The notes beneath the pieces were generated by a model. That model saw nothing but the letters and a program-made list of their open reading frames with translations, did not search any database and was not told the origin of the DNA. The translations under genes were made by a program, and so were the position numbers. Positions 7,603-17,500 of a stretch of DNA of 64,000 bases are shown here, in pieces. This DNA is from Clostridia bacterium (GTDB lineage: Bacteria > Bacillota > Clostridia > Christensenellales > CAG-138): the NCBI GenBank assembly GCA_017509785.1, contig JAFWOT010000012.1:443476-507475 (forward strand), read 5' to 3'. Positions within the stretch are counted from its first letter, which is position 1. Each line of letters starts with the position of its first letter.

Positions 7603-8733
7603 TTGAGATCTGCCCTGTCAAAGCTTATCGCGCTGCTGCTCGCGGCCGCGCTTACCGTATTCTCCGCCGCCTGCGCGAAGAACGATCCCGAGGCGAACGC
7701 AGGCGAAACGCCCGGCTCCGTCACGACGGAGGCCGCGGCCGACCCCACGGATGGGGCGCTGCCCTCCGACGCAGCGCCGGACGGCACGGAGCAATCGGCC
7801 CCCGTTGAAAACGGATCCGAAGAGCCCGCCGTCACCGCCTCGCCCGACGGTTCCGTGACGGAGGCGCCTCCCGTTACCGCGGCGCCCACGAACGTGCCGG
7901 TGATAACCCAATCCCCCGACGGCGCCGTGACGGCGGGGCCTTCCGCTTCGCCCTACGTTCCGCCGACGATGCCCCCGGAGCCCATGACTCCCGCTCCCAC
8001 TGCCGTGCCGACGGCGGCGCCCACCGCCGCGCCTACGGGCTCCGCCGGGACCCCGACGCCGAAGCCGACCAATACTCCGAGGCCGACCAACACCCCGAAG
8101 CCGACCAATACGCCGAAGCCCACCGTCACCCCGAGGCCCACGGCCGTCGTGCTCCCCACTCCGGACGCCCCGAACGATTTTACTGCGATATACGCCGGGC
8201 AGGAGCTCGACCTGACGGCGGTCCGCCCGGGCGACGTGTTCGTCTGGTCCTTCGACCTCGTGAACGAGCACAGCTCCCTTTACGCCGGGCTCTGGGGGAT
8301 ACACTACGACCCCGAGTATTTAAAGCCCATCGCCGTTTCCGCGCTTTGGGAAAGCAGCCTGCAGTATCTCATCTACGAGACCTGGGACGAGGATGAGGCA
8401 TGGTCGGATAAGCCCGAATTCGTGAACAATCTCGAATACGAGGGCGGCACCGGCGCCAAGCCCTACGGCGAGCCCGGGGAAATGTATTCGCTCATAGCGA
8501 TGTATATCACCTCGTTCGATTTCGGCGGAGTGCAGATGGCGGGGCCCATGGTGCGCATCTCGTACAGGGTGCTGAAGATACCCCCCGAATCCGCCATGAG
8601 GCATGACGCCTTCGGCAGTTATCTGCCGCTCGACGTTTTCGTTCAGGATTCCTTCGCCATGACGGGAAGGACTTCGAGCGTCACCCACGGGCATATCGAA
8701 GTCACGGGCGGAAAGCTGTATTTCCGTCGTTGA
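7603..8733 (+). CDS. Lipoprotein with Pro/Thr-rich stalk and cohesin-like domain
   Basis: The start is TTG at 7603, eight bases after GGAGG and downstream of a good promoter. The 376-residue product has a lipoprotein signal peptide with lipobox Phe-Ser-Ala-Ala-Cys. A stalk of about 150 residues is very rich in Pro, Thr and Ala and includes PTNTPKPTNTPKPT repeats. The C-terminal ~190 residues look like a cohesin or related beta-sandwich: GDVFVWSFDLVN, then LYAGLWGIHYDPEYLKPI, the place where cohesins have the 'G(I/L)xGxxxxLxYDPxxL' pattern. In a region with six dockerin proteins this is a candidate cell-surface scaffold. The cohesin call is by pattern, without an alignment. Confidence 0.65.
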   Translation: MRSALSKLIALLLAAALTVFSAACAKNDPEANAGETPGSVTTEAAADPTDGALPSDAAPDGTEQSAPVENGSEEPAVTASPDGSVTEAPPVTAAPTNVPVITQSPDGAVTAGPSASPYVPPTMPPEPMTPAPTAVPTAAPTAAPTGSAGTPTPKPTNTPRPTNTPKPTNTPKPTVTPRPTAVVLPTPDAPNDFTAIYAGQELDLTAVRPGDVFVWSFDLVNEHSSLYAGLWGIHYDPEYLKPIAVSALWESSLQYLIYETWDEDEAWSDKPEFVNNLEYEGGTGAKPYGEPGEMYSLIAMYITSFDFGGVQMAGPMVRISYRVLKIPPESAMRHDAFGSYLPLDVFVQDSFAMTGRTSSVTHGHIEVTGGKLYFRR

Positions 8734-8758
8734 CACGGGCTGAACGGTATCGTATAAT
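8730..8758 (+). promoter_or_regulatory. Sigma-A promoter of reverse rubrerythrin
   Basis: Exact consensus: TTGACA (8730-8735), a 17-nt spacer and TATAAT (8753-8758). The -35 box overlaps the stop codon of the lipoprotein gene. Confidence 0.88.
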
Positions 8759-8820
8759 ATGAGCAGATATCTCCGGCAGTATCTGCCGTTGATCTCAATA
8801 ATAAAACGGAGGTTTTCATT

Positions 8821-9366
8821 ATGAATAAGAAATGGGTATGTCCCGTATGCGGGTACGTTCACATCGGCCCCACTCCCCCCGAATTCTGCCCCCAGTGCAA
8901 GGTTCCCGGCTCCAAGTTCCGTGAGCAGGCCGAAGAGGCCGCCTGGGCCGCCGAGCACGTCGTAGGCATCGCCAAGGACGTTCCCGAGGATATCCTCAAC
9001 GATCTGCGCTCCAACTTCCAGGGCGAGTGCAGCGAAGTCGGCATGTACCTTGCGATGGCGAGAGTCGCCCACCGCGAAGGATATCCCGAGATCGGCCTCT
9101 ATTGGGAGAAGGCCGCATGGGAAGAGGCCGAGCACGCCGCCAAGTTCGCGGAGCTCCTCGGCGAAGTCGTCACCGACAGCACCAAGAAGAACCTCGAGAT
9201 GCGCGTTGACGCCGAGTTCGGCGCGACCGCCGGCAAGACCGATCTCGCAAAGCGCGCCAAGGCCCTCAATCTCGACGCCATCCACGACACCGTCCATGAG
9301 ATGGCACGCGACGAGGCAAGACACGGCAAGGCGCTGAAGGGCCTCTTGGAGAGGTACTTCAAATAA
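8821..9366 (+). CDS. Reverse rubrerythrin (N-terminal rubredoxin, ferritin-like diiron domain)
   Basis: A 181-residue protein with the rubredoxin-type FeS4 site first (CPVCGY...FCPQCKVPG, residues 7-29) and a ferritin-like four-helix domain after it. Diiron ligands are visible in [20 protein letters not shown], the [14 protein letters not shown] helix and the [10 protein letters not shown] helix. This is the 'reverse' domain order found in anaerobic Firmicutes, where it acts as an NADH-linked peroxidase against H2O2 and O2. It is monocistronic, with a consensus promoter and a strong terminator, consistent with high expression. Confidence 0.93.
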   Translation: MNKKWVCPVCGYVHIGPTPPEFCPQCKVPGSKFREQAEEAAWAAEHVVGIAKDVPEDILNDLRSNFQGECSEVGMYLAMARVAHREGYPEIGLYWEKAAWEEAEHAAKFAELLGEVVTDSTKKNLEMRVDAEFGATAGKTDLAKRAKALNLDAIHDTVHEMARDEARHGKALKGLLERYFK

Positions 9367-9388
9367 GCCGAAACATATTATCGTCGTT

Positions 9389-9417
9389 AAGGGAAGAACG
9401 CGGCCGTTCTTCCCTTT
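9389..9417 (+). terminator. Terminator of reverse rubrerythrin
   Basis: A 12-bp perfect stem (AAGGGAAGAACG at 9389-9400 with 9405-9416) with a 4-nt loop, ending in TTT. Confidence 0.85.
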
Positions 9418-9456
9418 CGTTACGCCCGGGCGTTCATAATTGCCTCCGCGCCGCTA

Positions 9457-9485
9457 TTCACATACGGCCGCGAACGTGGTATAAT
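9457..9485 (+). promoter_or_regulatory. Sigma-A promoter with extended -10 for the Sel1-repeat gene
   Basis: TTCACA (9457-9462), a 17-nt spacer ending in TGG, and TATAAT (9480-9485). Confidence 0.75.
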
Positions 9486-9536
9486 CGGATAAGACAACGC
9501 GCCGCGCGAGGCGTTAGTTTGCAGGGAGGGAACAAC

Positions 9537-11300
9537 ATGGATATTTACGGACTCATCCTGAAAGCACAGGAAGGCGACGCGAACGCGCAGTATGAGCTCG
9601 CCATGCGTTACGCCCGCGGGGACGGCGTGGAAGCGAACGCCGCACTTAAAAAGAAATGGCTGCTTGAGGCGGCGGAGAAAGGCAATGCCGACGCCGCGGA
9701 GATGCTCGGCACGATCTCGTTTTTTGACGAACACGATTATAAGAGCGCCGTTCATTGGTATGAGAAGGCGGCGAACGGCGGATCCGCGGAGGGGCTCCGC
9801 AGCCTTGCGTTCTTCTACGATTCCTTGGGCGGTGAGATGTGCGACGCGGGCAAGGCGGCCCATTACTATGAAAAGCTCGCCGAGCGCGGGGACAGCTCCG
9901 CGCAGACGAAACTCTCCGAGATATACGAAGCCGGAAACGGAGTCGAAAGAAATGACGATAAAGCGCTTTACTGGCTGAAGAAGGCCGCGGAGGGCGATGA
10001 CGCCAAGGCGCAGTGCCTGCTCGGGGAACGGTATGAAAAGGGCTATGGGGTCGAGCGTGACGAAGATAAGGCCGCGTATTGGTATGTTAAGGCCGGAGAG
10101 CAGGACGATATCGCGCTGAGAATGGCGTTCGGCACTTATTACCTTGGCGACGACGCCGAATCGAGGCGGAAGAACGCCGAGATCGCCAAACTCTCGAAGC
10201 GCTCGCACTGGCTGAGGAAGGCGGCGGATCTTGGCAGCGTGCGGGCGAAATACCTGCTCGGCGAGCTCTTCACGGATTTTCACTCAACGGAAAGCGGGAG
10301 CGATCCGGAAGAGGGGCTCCGCCTTCTGACCGAGGCGGCGGAGAACGGCCTCCCCGAAGCGCAGGAGAGCCTCGGTTGGAAATACCGTGCCGGAGCCTGG
10401 GCGCTCGGTAACGCCGAGCAGAAGGATACCGAAAAAGCGTATTACTGGCTGAAAAAAGCCGCCGACAGCGGGCGTCCAAAGGCCGTGCGCGAGCTGGGCG
10501 AGCTCTATCTTGACAAGGATTTTTCCCGCAGAGATCCGAAAAAGGCGCTCAAGCTTTTGAATAAGGGCATGGAAATGGGCGACGAATATGCCCCCTATGA
10601 GCTCGGCAAGTTTTACCTCGGCGGCGTCGGGGCCGAAAAGGATATCAAAAAGGCTGTCCTTTATTTTGAAAAGGCCGCGGACGCCGGCAACTCTTTGGCT
10701 ATGATGAAGCTCGCAGAGATGTTCGGCAAAGGTGAAGAGGTCGAAAAGGATCTCAAAACGGCGGTAAAATGGGCGCAGGCGGCTTCGGATAAGAAGGCTT
10801 TCGGTGCGGACGATCTCCTTAAAGAGCTCCGCCGCGAGCGGGAGGAACACATCGTTAAAAGGAAGGCGGAGCTCACGGAGAAAAAGAAAAAGATCGAGGA
10901 GAAAACCTCCGCTTTTTCCGCGTGGCTCAGCCTTGCGCTGCTGCCCGTGTTCTTCCTCGCCGTATACGGCGCAAGATGGGCGCTCACTCACGAATTCAGC
11001 AGTTCGATATTGAAGATACTGTGCCAATTCCTCACGATAGGAGCGGGCGTCGTCTGCGCCGCGGTGATCGGCGGGGGCGTGATGATGAGCATCACCGAAG
11101 TCCTCACGATACCGGGAGCCATCGCCGGGATAGCATTGGGCATAGGCGCGCTCGCCTCGCACGAGGAGCCCGACCAGCTGAAGACCACCGCGACCGTGCT
11201 CGGCTGCATAGCGGCCGCGCTGATCGTAATGATCGTCATCCGCACCCTTGTCCGGAAGAAGAAACTATCCGCAGTCGAAAAGGAACTGGCTTCGCTGTGA
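9537..11300 (+). CDS. Sel1-like repeat protein with C-terminal membrane segments
   Basis: The ATG at 9537 lies seven bases after GGAGGG; an in-frame TTG at 9519 is upstream of that site and was rejected. The 587-residue product consists of about eleven Sel1-type TPR repeats of ~36 residues (pattern A-x-x-x-L-G...Y-x-x-G-x-G-V...A-x-x-W-x-x-K-A-A-x-x-G) up to residue ~430. A charged Lys/Glu coiled segment follows, then three or four hydrophobic helices ending in RKKK. Sel1 repeats mediate protein-protein contacts; the C-terminal anchor places this array in the cytoplasm facing the membrane. Partner and role are unknown. Confidence 0.85.
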   Translation: MDIYGLILKAQEGDANAQYELAMRYARGDGVEANAALKKKWLLEAAEKGNADAAEMLGTISFFDEHDYKSAVHWYEKAANGGSAEGLRSLAFFYDSLGGEMCDAGKAAHYYEKLAERGDSSAQTKLSEIYEAGNGVERNDDKALYWLKKAAEGDDAKAQCLLGERYEKGYGVERDEDKAAYWYVKAGEQDDIALRMAFGTYYLGDDAESRRKNAEIAKLSKRSHWLRKAADLGSVRAKYLLGELFTDFHSTESGSDPEEGLRLLTEAAENGLPEAQESLGWKYRAGAWALGNAEQKDTEKAYYWLKKAADSGRPKAVRELGELYLDKDFSRRDPKKALKLLNKGMEMGDEYAPYELGKFYLGGVGAEKDIKKAVLYFEKAADAGNSLAMMKLAEMFGKGEEVEKDLKTAVKWAQAASDKKAFGADDLLKELRREREEHIVKRKAELTEKKKKIEEKTSAFSAWLSLALLPVFFLAVYGARWALTHEFSSSILKILCQFLTIGAGVVCAAVIGGGVMMSITEVLTIPGAIAGIALGIGALASHEEPDQLKTTATVLGCIAAALIVMIVIRTLVRKKKLSAVEKELASL

Positions 11301-11600
11301 TGAGGGAGGGGCAGCCAAAGCCGGGTCTCTGAGCTGATCGCCGCCTCGTCCGCACGCTTGGCTTCCCTTGGGGGAAAGCTCCGCCGACGCAGTCGCTGCT
11401 GACGAGGGAATAATATCTTCCTCAAATCATCATCCGCAGTTGATTTCCACCTCATCCACCGCAAGCGGTCCCCCTTCCCCTCATAGGGGAAGGAACAGCA
11501 TGTACGCCGCACGCTTGGCTTCCCTTGGGGGAAGCTCCGCCGACGAAGCCTGCCCATCGCCTTTTTTCGCCAAAACATTCTGTTCTTCGTGAAAAAGGTG
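11301..11600. repeat. Gene-free stretch with two copies of a dispersed intergenic repeat
   Basis: Two copies of a sequence containing GCACGCTTGGCTTCCCTTG, each followed by GGGGAA(A)GCTCCGCCGACG, lie at about 11353-11390 and 11510-11550. Between them is the palindrome CCTTCCCCTCATAGGGGAAGG-like element near 11476-11493. Related copies occur near 29092 and 61337. No coding signal was seen. Confidence 0.6.
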
Positions 11601-11629
11601 TTGACATCCGACGGTAAATATATTAAAAT
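11601..11629 (+). promoter_or_regulatory. Sigma-A promoter of the DUF4234 gene
   Basis: TTGACA (11601-11606), a 17-nt spacer and TAAAAT (11624-11629). Confidence 0.8.
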
Positions 11630-11670
11630 ATTGGTATCCGGTTCGTAAGAGCCAAAACATGGAGGGAAAT

Positions 11671-12084
11671 ATGGAAACCAACAACTACAAGCTCAAACAG
11701 TACCCCAGCCTCTTGAAGCTCATCCTGCTGTCGATCGTGACGTTGGGAATCTACGGAATCGTCATCTACAGCCGCGCTTCCGAGGACATCAACACGATCG
11801 CCTCCCGCTATGACGGGAAGAAGACGATGCACTACTGTCTGCTCATATTCCTCATCGCGCCCATCACCCTCGGCATCGGCGCTCTCGTATGGCAGCACAA
11901 GATCTCCAACCGCATCGGCGGCGAGCTGACGAGGAGGAACCTCGGTCTCGAGTTCAGCGCGAAGACCTTCTGGCTCTGGGGCGTGCTCGGCTCCTTCATC
12001 ATCGTCGGTCCGTTCATCTACACCCACAAGTTCCTCAAGTCCATGAATCTTCTCGTTGACGACTTCAACACCAAGGGCGCCTGA
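11671..12084 (+). CDS. DUF4234 domain membrane protein
   Basis: A 137-residue membrane protein with three hydrophobic helices: LLKLILLSIVTLGIYGIVIY, MHYCLLIFLIAPITLGIGALVW and TFWLWGVLGSFIIVGPFIYTH. The arrangement, with a short Arg/Asp-rich loop after helix 1 and the HKISNRIGGELTRR segment, fits DUF4234. The ATG at 11671 follows GGAGGG; the upstream in-frame ATG at 11659 would place that site inside the gene. It is monocistronic, with its own promoter and terminator. Function unknown. Confidence 0.8.
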   Translation: METNNYKLKQYPSLLKLILLSIVTLGIYGIVIYSRASEDINTIASRYDGKKTMHYCLLIFLIAPITLGIGALVWQHKISNRIGGELTRRNLGLEFSAKTFWLWGVLGSFIIVGPFIYTHKFLKSMNLLVDDFNTKGA

Positions 12085-12099
12085 TCGCCGCTTTGAACC

Positions 12100-12128
12100 G
12101 GGGAGGGGCATACCCCTCCCCCTTTATT
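12100..12128 (+). terminator. Terminator of the DUF4234 gene
   Basis: GGGGAGGGG (12100-12108), loop CATA, CCCCTCCCC (12113-12121), then CTTTATTT. Confidence 0.85.
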
Positions 12129-12190
12129 TCCGGAAGCTCCTTTTTGCGAACGGGAGTTTCTTTTTTTCGTCAAGCACGAGTAAGTTTTTC

Positions 12191-12219
12191 TGTACAACAC
12201 CTGCGCGGTGTGGTATAAT
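12191..12219 (+). promoter_or_regulatory. Sigma-A promoter with extended -10 for the ttcA-like gene
   Basis: TGTACA (12191-12196), a 17-nt spacer ending in TGG, and TATAAT (12214-12219). Confidence 0.7.
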
Positions 12220-12253
12220 GCGGGCGAACAATATTCACAAAGGGACTCTTATA

Positions 12254-13036
12254 ATGAAACGTGTATTGGGCTGCATCCGCAGAGCGGATGAAAGATACGG
12301 GATGATCCACGACGGGGACAGGATCTGCGTGGGCGTCAGCGGCGGAAAGGACAGTCTTCTGCTGCTCTACGGGCTCTCGCTCTACAGGATGTTCTCCAAG
12401 AAGGAGTTCGACGTCGTGGGCGTTATGCTCGATCTCGGGCTCGTTGAGCAGGATCATTCCGCCCTCACCTCGTGGGCGGATGAGGTCGGCGTGAGGCTCG
12501 ACATAATCAAAACGGACATCGGCGACGTCGTCTTCAACGAACGGAAGGAGAAGAACCCCTGCGCCCTCTGCGCAAAGTTCCGCCGGGGGGCTCTCGGCAC
12601 GGCGGCAAAGGAGCGCGGCTGCAATCTCATCGCGCTCGGCCACAACCGCGAGGACGTATTGGAGACGTTCCTCCTCAGCCTCTTCTTCGAGGCGAGGCTC
12701 AACACCTTCGCCCCCATCACATATATGGACAGGACGGACGTCACCGTGATCCGTCCGCTCGTTTTCTTCCCCGAAAAGGAGGCGGTCTCCGCGGCGAGGC
12801 GCCTCGGGCTCCCCGTGCAGAAGGCGAACTGCCCCGTCGCGGGAAAGACCAAGCGCGAGGATATGAAGAACCTCCTTCGGGAATTCAGGAAGATAATCCC
12901 CGATCCGGAGATGCGTCTTATAAAGGCAATATCCGACGTCGACAAATACGGCATGTGGGACAGGATGAAGCTCCCTCCCGATTCGCTCATCGGCATACCG
13001 CAGAAGAACGCGACAACGAAGAAGAATAAAGAATAA
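12254..13036 (+). CDS. ttcA: TtcA-like tRNA 2-thiocytidine biosynthesis protein
   Basis: A 260-residue PP-loop ATPase. The ATP-pyrophosphatase loop is SGGKDS near residue 34. The CxxC pair in NPCALCAKFRRG and a third Cys in KANCPVAGKTKRED match the three cysteines that hold the FeS cluster in TtcA. LIALGHNREDVLETFLLSLFFEA is a further family signature. TtcA thiolates cytidine 32 of tRNA. The open frame extends upstream, but the promoter at 12191-12219 and AAGGGA near 12240 support the ATG at 12254. The S41 peptidase gene begins 15 bases after it, so the two are probably co-transcribed. Confidence 0.88.
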   Translation: MKRVLGCIRRADERYGMIHDGDRICVGVSGGKDSLLLLYGLSLYRMFSKKEFDVVGVMLDLGLVEQDHSALTSWADEVGVRLDIIKTDIGDVVFNERKEKNPCALCAKFRRGALGTAAKERGCNLIALGHNREDVLETFLLSLFFEARLNTFAPITYMDRTDVTVIRPLVFFPEKEAVSAARRLGLPVQKANCPVAGKTKREDMKNLLREFRKIIPDPEMRLIKAISDVDKYGMWDRMKLPPDSLIGIPQKNATTKKNKE

Positions 13037-13051
13037 AGGAAAGGCAGCAGC

Positions 13052-14416
13052 ATGGACGAGAACAGCAAGACCATATTCGATACAGTCACACTCGACACGG
13101 AGGAGATCCGCGCCAGGGCGGAAGCCGAGGCCGCAAACCCCGGCCGGCTCGAGATATTCGGCGAGGGCGAAGGCGCGCTCGGCAAGAGCACCGTCACCTA
13201 TAAAAAGCCGCGCTCGCTGTACGTCGTGATAGCGGGGCTCGTCGGCGCGCTCATCGGCGTGACGGCGGCGCTCATTGCGGTCTCCTATCTTGCGGGCGGG
13301 CTGAGGAACCTCTCCGTGATAAGGGATATGGGCAAGTACGATACAGCCGTCATCACCGAGCTTCTCAGCGACATCGACGAATACCATTTCGGCGAGACGC
13401 CCTCCTCGAAGGAGCTCGTCGAGAAGGCGGCGCACGCGCTCGTCTCCGGCATGGGGGATCCCTATGCCTCCTACTTCACGAAGGAGGAATATGAGGATTA
13501 CACCTCAAGCTTCAACGGAAACTACTACGGCATAGGCGTGACGGTCGGCGCTCCCGACGGGACGGGCGCGCTCATCCACCGCGTATACGAGGGCTCCTTT
13601 GCGGAGGAGGCCGGTCTCAAGGGAGGCGACCTCATAATAGAGGTCGGCGGAGAGGACGTCAGAAACGTCTCGAGCGACGAGCTCGTCGAAAGGATAAAGG
13701 GCGACGAGGGGACCACCGTCGAGATCAAGGTCATCCGCGGCGAGGAGGAGATGACGTTCACCGTGACGCGCGGCGAGGTCTATATAAAGCGCGTCGACTA
13801 TTCCGTCATGGAAAACGGCGTCGGATACCTCTATCTCAGCTCCTTCTCCGGGAACGCGACGGAGGAGTTCCGCTCCGCACTCGAGGATATGAAGGCGCAG
13901 GGCGTGAAGAAGCTCATCGTCGACCTGCGCGACGACCCGGGCGGCTCGCTCTCGATAGTCGTCGATATTTGCGATATGCTCCTGCCCGAGGGCGCGACCA
14001 TCTGCTCCATGCAGGGGAAGACGACCGACCCGACCCTCTACTACAACGCGAAGAGCGATATGTACGATTTTGAGCTCGCGGTGCTCGTCAACGGCTACTC
14101 CGCCTCAGCTTCGGAGATATTCGCCGGCGCCATGCAGGATAACGGCCGCGGCGCGATAATCGGCACGCAGACCTACGGCAAGGGCGTCGTGCAGACGACC
14201 TTCCCCCTGAACGCCGACCGGGGCTATTTAAAGCTCACGACCGACGCATACTATACCCCGAACGGGACTAACCTCGGCGGGACGGGGATCACGCCCGATA
14301 CCGTCGCGGAGCTGCCCGAGGAATACGAGGGCTACGATATCTACACCCTCGTGACCGAGTACGCGGAATTCGACACCCAACTGAAGGCCGCGCTCGAATA
14401 TCTGGAGAACAAATAA
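13052..14416 (+). CDS. S41 family carboxy-terminal processing peptidase (CtpA/CtpB-like)
   Basis: A 454-residue membrane-anchored protease. A cytoplasmic tail of about 53 residues precedes one transmembrane helix (about 55-80). A PDZ domain lies at about 150-240 (GIGVTV...GLKGGDLIIEVGGEDV). The catalytic domain has the Ser352/Lys377 dyad in SASASEIFAGAMQDNGRGAI and QTYGKGVVQ, with the usual 25-residue spacing. Such proteases cleave envelope or sporulation signalling proteins from the C-terminus. AAAGGAAAGG lies upstream of the ATG. No peptidoglycan-binding domain is seen at the C-terminus. Confidence 0.93.
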   Translation: MDENSKTIFDTVTLDTEEIRARAEAEAANPGRLEIFGEGEGALGKSTVTYKKPRSLYVVIAGLVGALIGVTAALIAVSYLAGGLRNLSVIRDMGKYDTAVITELLSDIDEYHFGETPSSKELVEKAAHALVSGMGDPYASYFTKEEYEDYTSSFNGNYYGIGVTVGAPDGTGALIHRVYEGSFAEEAGLKGGDLIIEVGGEDVRNVSSDELVERIKGDEGTTVEIKVIRGEEEMTFTVTRGEVYIKRVDYSVMENGVGYLYLSSFSGNATEEFRSALEDMKAQGVKKLIVDLRDDPGGSLSIVVDICDMLLPEGATICSMQGKTTDPTLYYNAKSDMYDFELAVLVNGYSASASEIFAGAMQDNGRGAIIGTQTYGKGVVQTTFPLNADRGYLKLTTDAYYTPNGTNLGGTGITPDTVAELPEEYEGYDIYTLVTEYAEFDTQLKAALEYLENK

Positions 14417-14517
14417 GAGATCGCCCGTAAAGGGCAAAAAACATAAAGGCACATACAGCCCACGCCGAGATACCCCCCGTATCGAGCGGCGCGGGCATAT
14501 GCGCGTATGAGGTGTTC

Positions 14518-17500
14518 ATGGCAAAGGAATACGTACTCCGAATACTGAACGAAAGCGGCGAATACCGCCGTCTGGAGGAGGCTCTCGGCGGCGGGAGCGG
14601 GCCCGTCAGCGTGTTCGGGCTCGGCGAGGCGCACCGCCTTCACGCGGCGGCGGCGCTCTTTACTTCGCTCTCGCGGAGCATGCTCATCGTCATGCCCTCG
14701 GAACTTGCGGCGGCAAAGGCGCGCGAGGAGCTCCTGCACTACGTTCCCGACGCGCTTCTCTTCCCCGCGCGTGAGCTGCCCCTTGCCGTGAGAAGGTTCG
14801 TCCAGTCGCCCCAGGTGGAGGCGCAGAGGCTGAGCGTCATTACGAAGCTCATAGAGGGGAAGCCTTCAATGCTTGTCACGAGCATTGAAGCCCTCATGCA
14901 GAGGATGGCGCCGCCCGACGCGATAGCCGCCGCGTACCACACCGTGAGGGTCGCCGACAGGATCGAGCCGGAGGCTCTGCTTAAAAAGCTCGTCGAGGCG
15001 GGCTACAAGCGCGAGGATATCTGCGAGGGGCCGGGCGCGGTGACGCTGCGCGGCGGATACGTGGACGTCTTCCCGCTCACCGCAAAAAACCCCGTGAGGA
15101 TCGAGTTTTTCGACGACGAGATAGACACGATACGCGAGTTCGACCCCGTTTCGCAGAGGTCGACGGAGAACGTGCCGATGGCGGAGATACCCCCCGCGAC
15201 GGAGCTCCCGCTGACGAAGGAGATGCGGAGGAACGGCGTCGCCGCCCTGCGCGGGAGAGTCGGATACGAGGAGGAGCTCGAAGCTCTGAAGGCGGGCGGC
15301 TCCCCGGATAACGCGCTGATGCTGCTGCCGCTCTTCTGCCGCGATAAGGCGACCCTGCTCCAATACCTGCCGGAGGGAAGCGTGATACTCATCGACGAAC
15401 CCTCCCGCACGGAGGAGAGCGCGAAGCTGGTGTTCTCGAACTTCCTCGAAGGGCTTTCTTCCGTACTGAAGGACGGGATAGGACACCCGATGCAGGAGGG
15501 GCTCGTGCATTCGGCGCTCGATACGATAGAATCGCTCTCCTCGCCGAGAACGGCCATGCTCTTCTCGCTGACGAGGAGCTATAATCTCATAAAACCGTGC
15601 GAGCTCATAAGGTTCGAGACGCGCCCCGCGCCCCGCTATATGGGCAGGGGCGAGCTCCTGCGGGACGATCTCGTCTCGTGGCGGAGGAAGGGCTCGGCGG
15701 TGCTCATTTACGCGGGCAGGCACGCGGAACGCCTGCGCGAATCGCTCTCTGACATAGGGGCGGATCTGCCCGTCTCGGCGGAGCTGACGCGCTCCCCCAT
15801 CCCCGGAGAACAGCTCATAATCGGCGAGACACTGCCGAAGGGCTTCGAGTACCCGGAGCTGAAGACCGTTGTCCTGACCGAATACGAGATATACGGCAGC
15901 GAGGCCAGAGCCTCCGCGAAGCCGAGGAAAAAGCGGCAGTCGATGGCCTTTTCGGAGCTGGAGGTCGGCGATCTCGTCGTGCATGAGGCGCACGGGATAG
16001 GGCGGTTCACGGGAGTGAAGACTCTCACCGTCGACAAGCGGACGAAGGACTATATCGAGCTCGTTTACCTTGCGGGCGACAAGCTCTACATACCGACCGA
16101 TCAGCTCGACCGCGTGCAGAAATACATAGGCGGCGACGAGTCGAAGGCGAAGCTCTCCCGCCTGGGGTCGGGCGAATGGCAGAGGACGGTCGAAAAGACG
16201 CGGGCTTCGGCCAAGAAGCTGGCGTTCGACCTCGTCGCGCTCTACGGGGAGCGCAGCCGCATAAAGGGATACGCCTTCTCCCCCGACACCCCGTGGCAGG
16301 CGAAGCTCGAGGCGAGCTTCCCGCACGCGGAAACACCCGATCAGCTGACGAGCATAGCGGAAATCAAGGCGGATATGGAATCCGACCGCATAATGGACCG
16401 GCTCCTCTGCGGGGACGTCGGCTACGGCAAGACGGAGGTCGCGCTGAGAGCCGCGTTCAAGGCCGCGATGGACGGCAAGCAGTGCGCCGTGCTCGTGCCG
16501 ACGACCATACTCGCCCAGCAGCACTACAACACTTTCACCTCCCGCTTTGCGGGGTTCCCCGTGAACGTGGAGCTGCTCTCGCGGTTCCGCACCCCGGCGG
16601 AGCAGGAAAGGATAAAGGAACGTCTCAAAAAGGGCGATATAGACGTCATAATAGGGACTCACAGCCTGCTCGCAAAGTCGGTGAAGTTCCGCGATCTGGG
16701 GCTCCTCATTATAGACGAGGAGCAGCGCTTCGGAGTCAATCACAAGGAGCAGATCAAGGAGCTGAAGCGCTCCGTTGACGTGCTGACCCTTTCGGCGACG
16801 CCGATACCGAGGACGCTCCACATGAGCCTTGCGGGCATACGGGATATGTCCGTCATCGAGACCCCGCCGGAGGAGCGCTACCCCGTTCAGACGCTCGTAT
16901 GCGAATACAACGATAGGATAGTCCGCGAGGCGATCATAAAGGAGATGGCGCGCGGCGGGCAGGTATACCTGCTTTACAACACGGTGAAGACCATGGAGCT
17001 CTTCGCCGAAAAGATACGCGAGCTCGTTCCCGAGGCGAGGATCGCATACGCCCACGGGCAGATGCCGGAGCGCAGGCTCGAAACGACGATGCTCGAATTC
17101 ATGGAGGGCGCGTACGACGTTCTCATCTGCTCGACCATAATCGAAAACGGGCTCGACATATCTAACGTCAACACGATAATCGTCTGCGACGCGGACACGC
17201 TCGGCCTCAGCCAGCTCTATCAGCTGAGAGGCAGGGTCGGCAGGGGCGCGAGGCTCGGCTACGCCTACCTCACCTTCCGACAGAACAAGGTCCTGAACGA
17301 GGTCGCCGACAAGCGACTCAGCGCAATAAAGGATTTCACGCAGTTCGGCGCGGGGTTCCGTATTGCGATGCGGGATCTTGAGATAAGGGGCGCGGGAGAT
17401 ATACTCGGAGCGGAGCAGTCCGGCCACATGGCGGAGGTCGGCTACGAGCTCTACTGCAAGCTCATCAACAACGCCATTCACGAGGCGAGGAACGAGCCCG

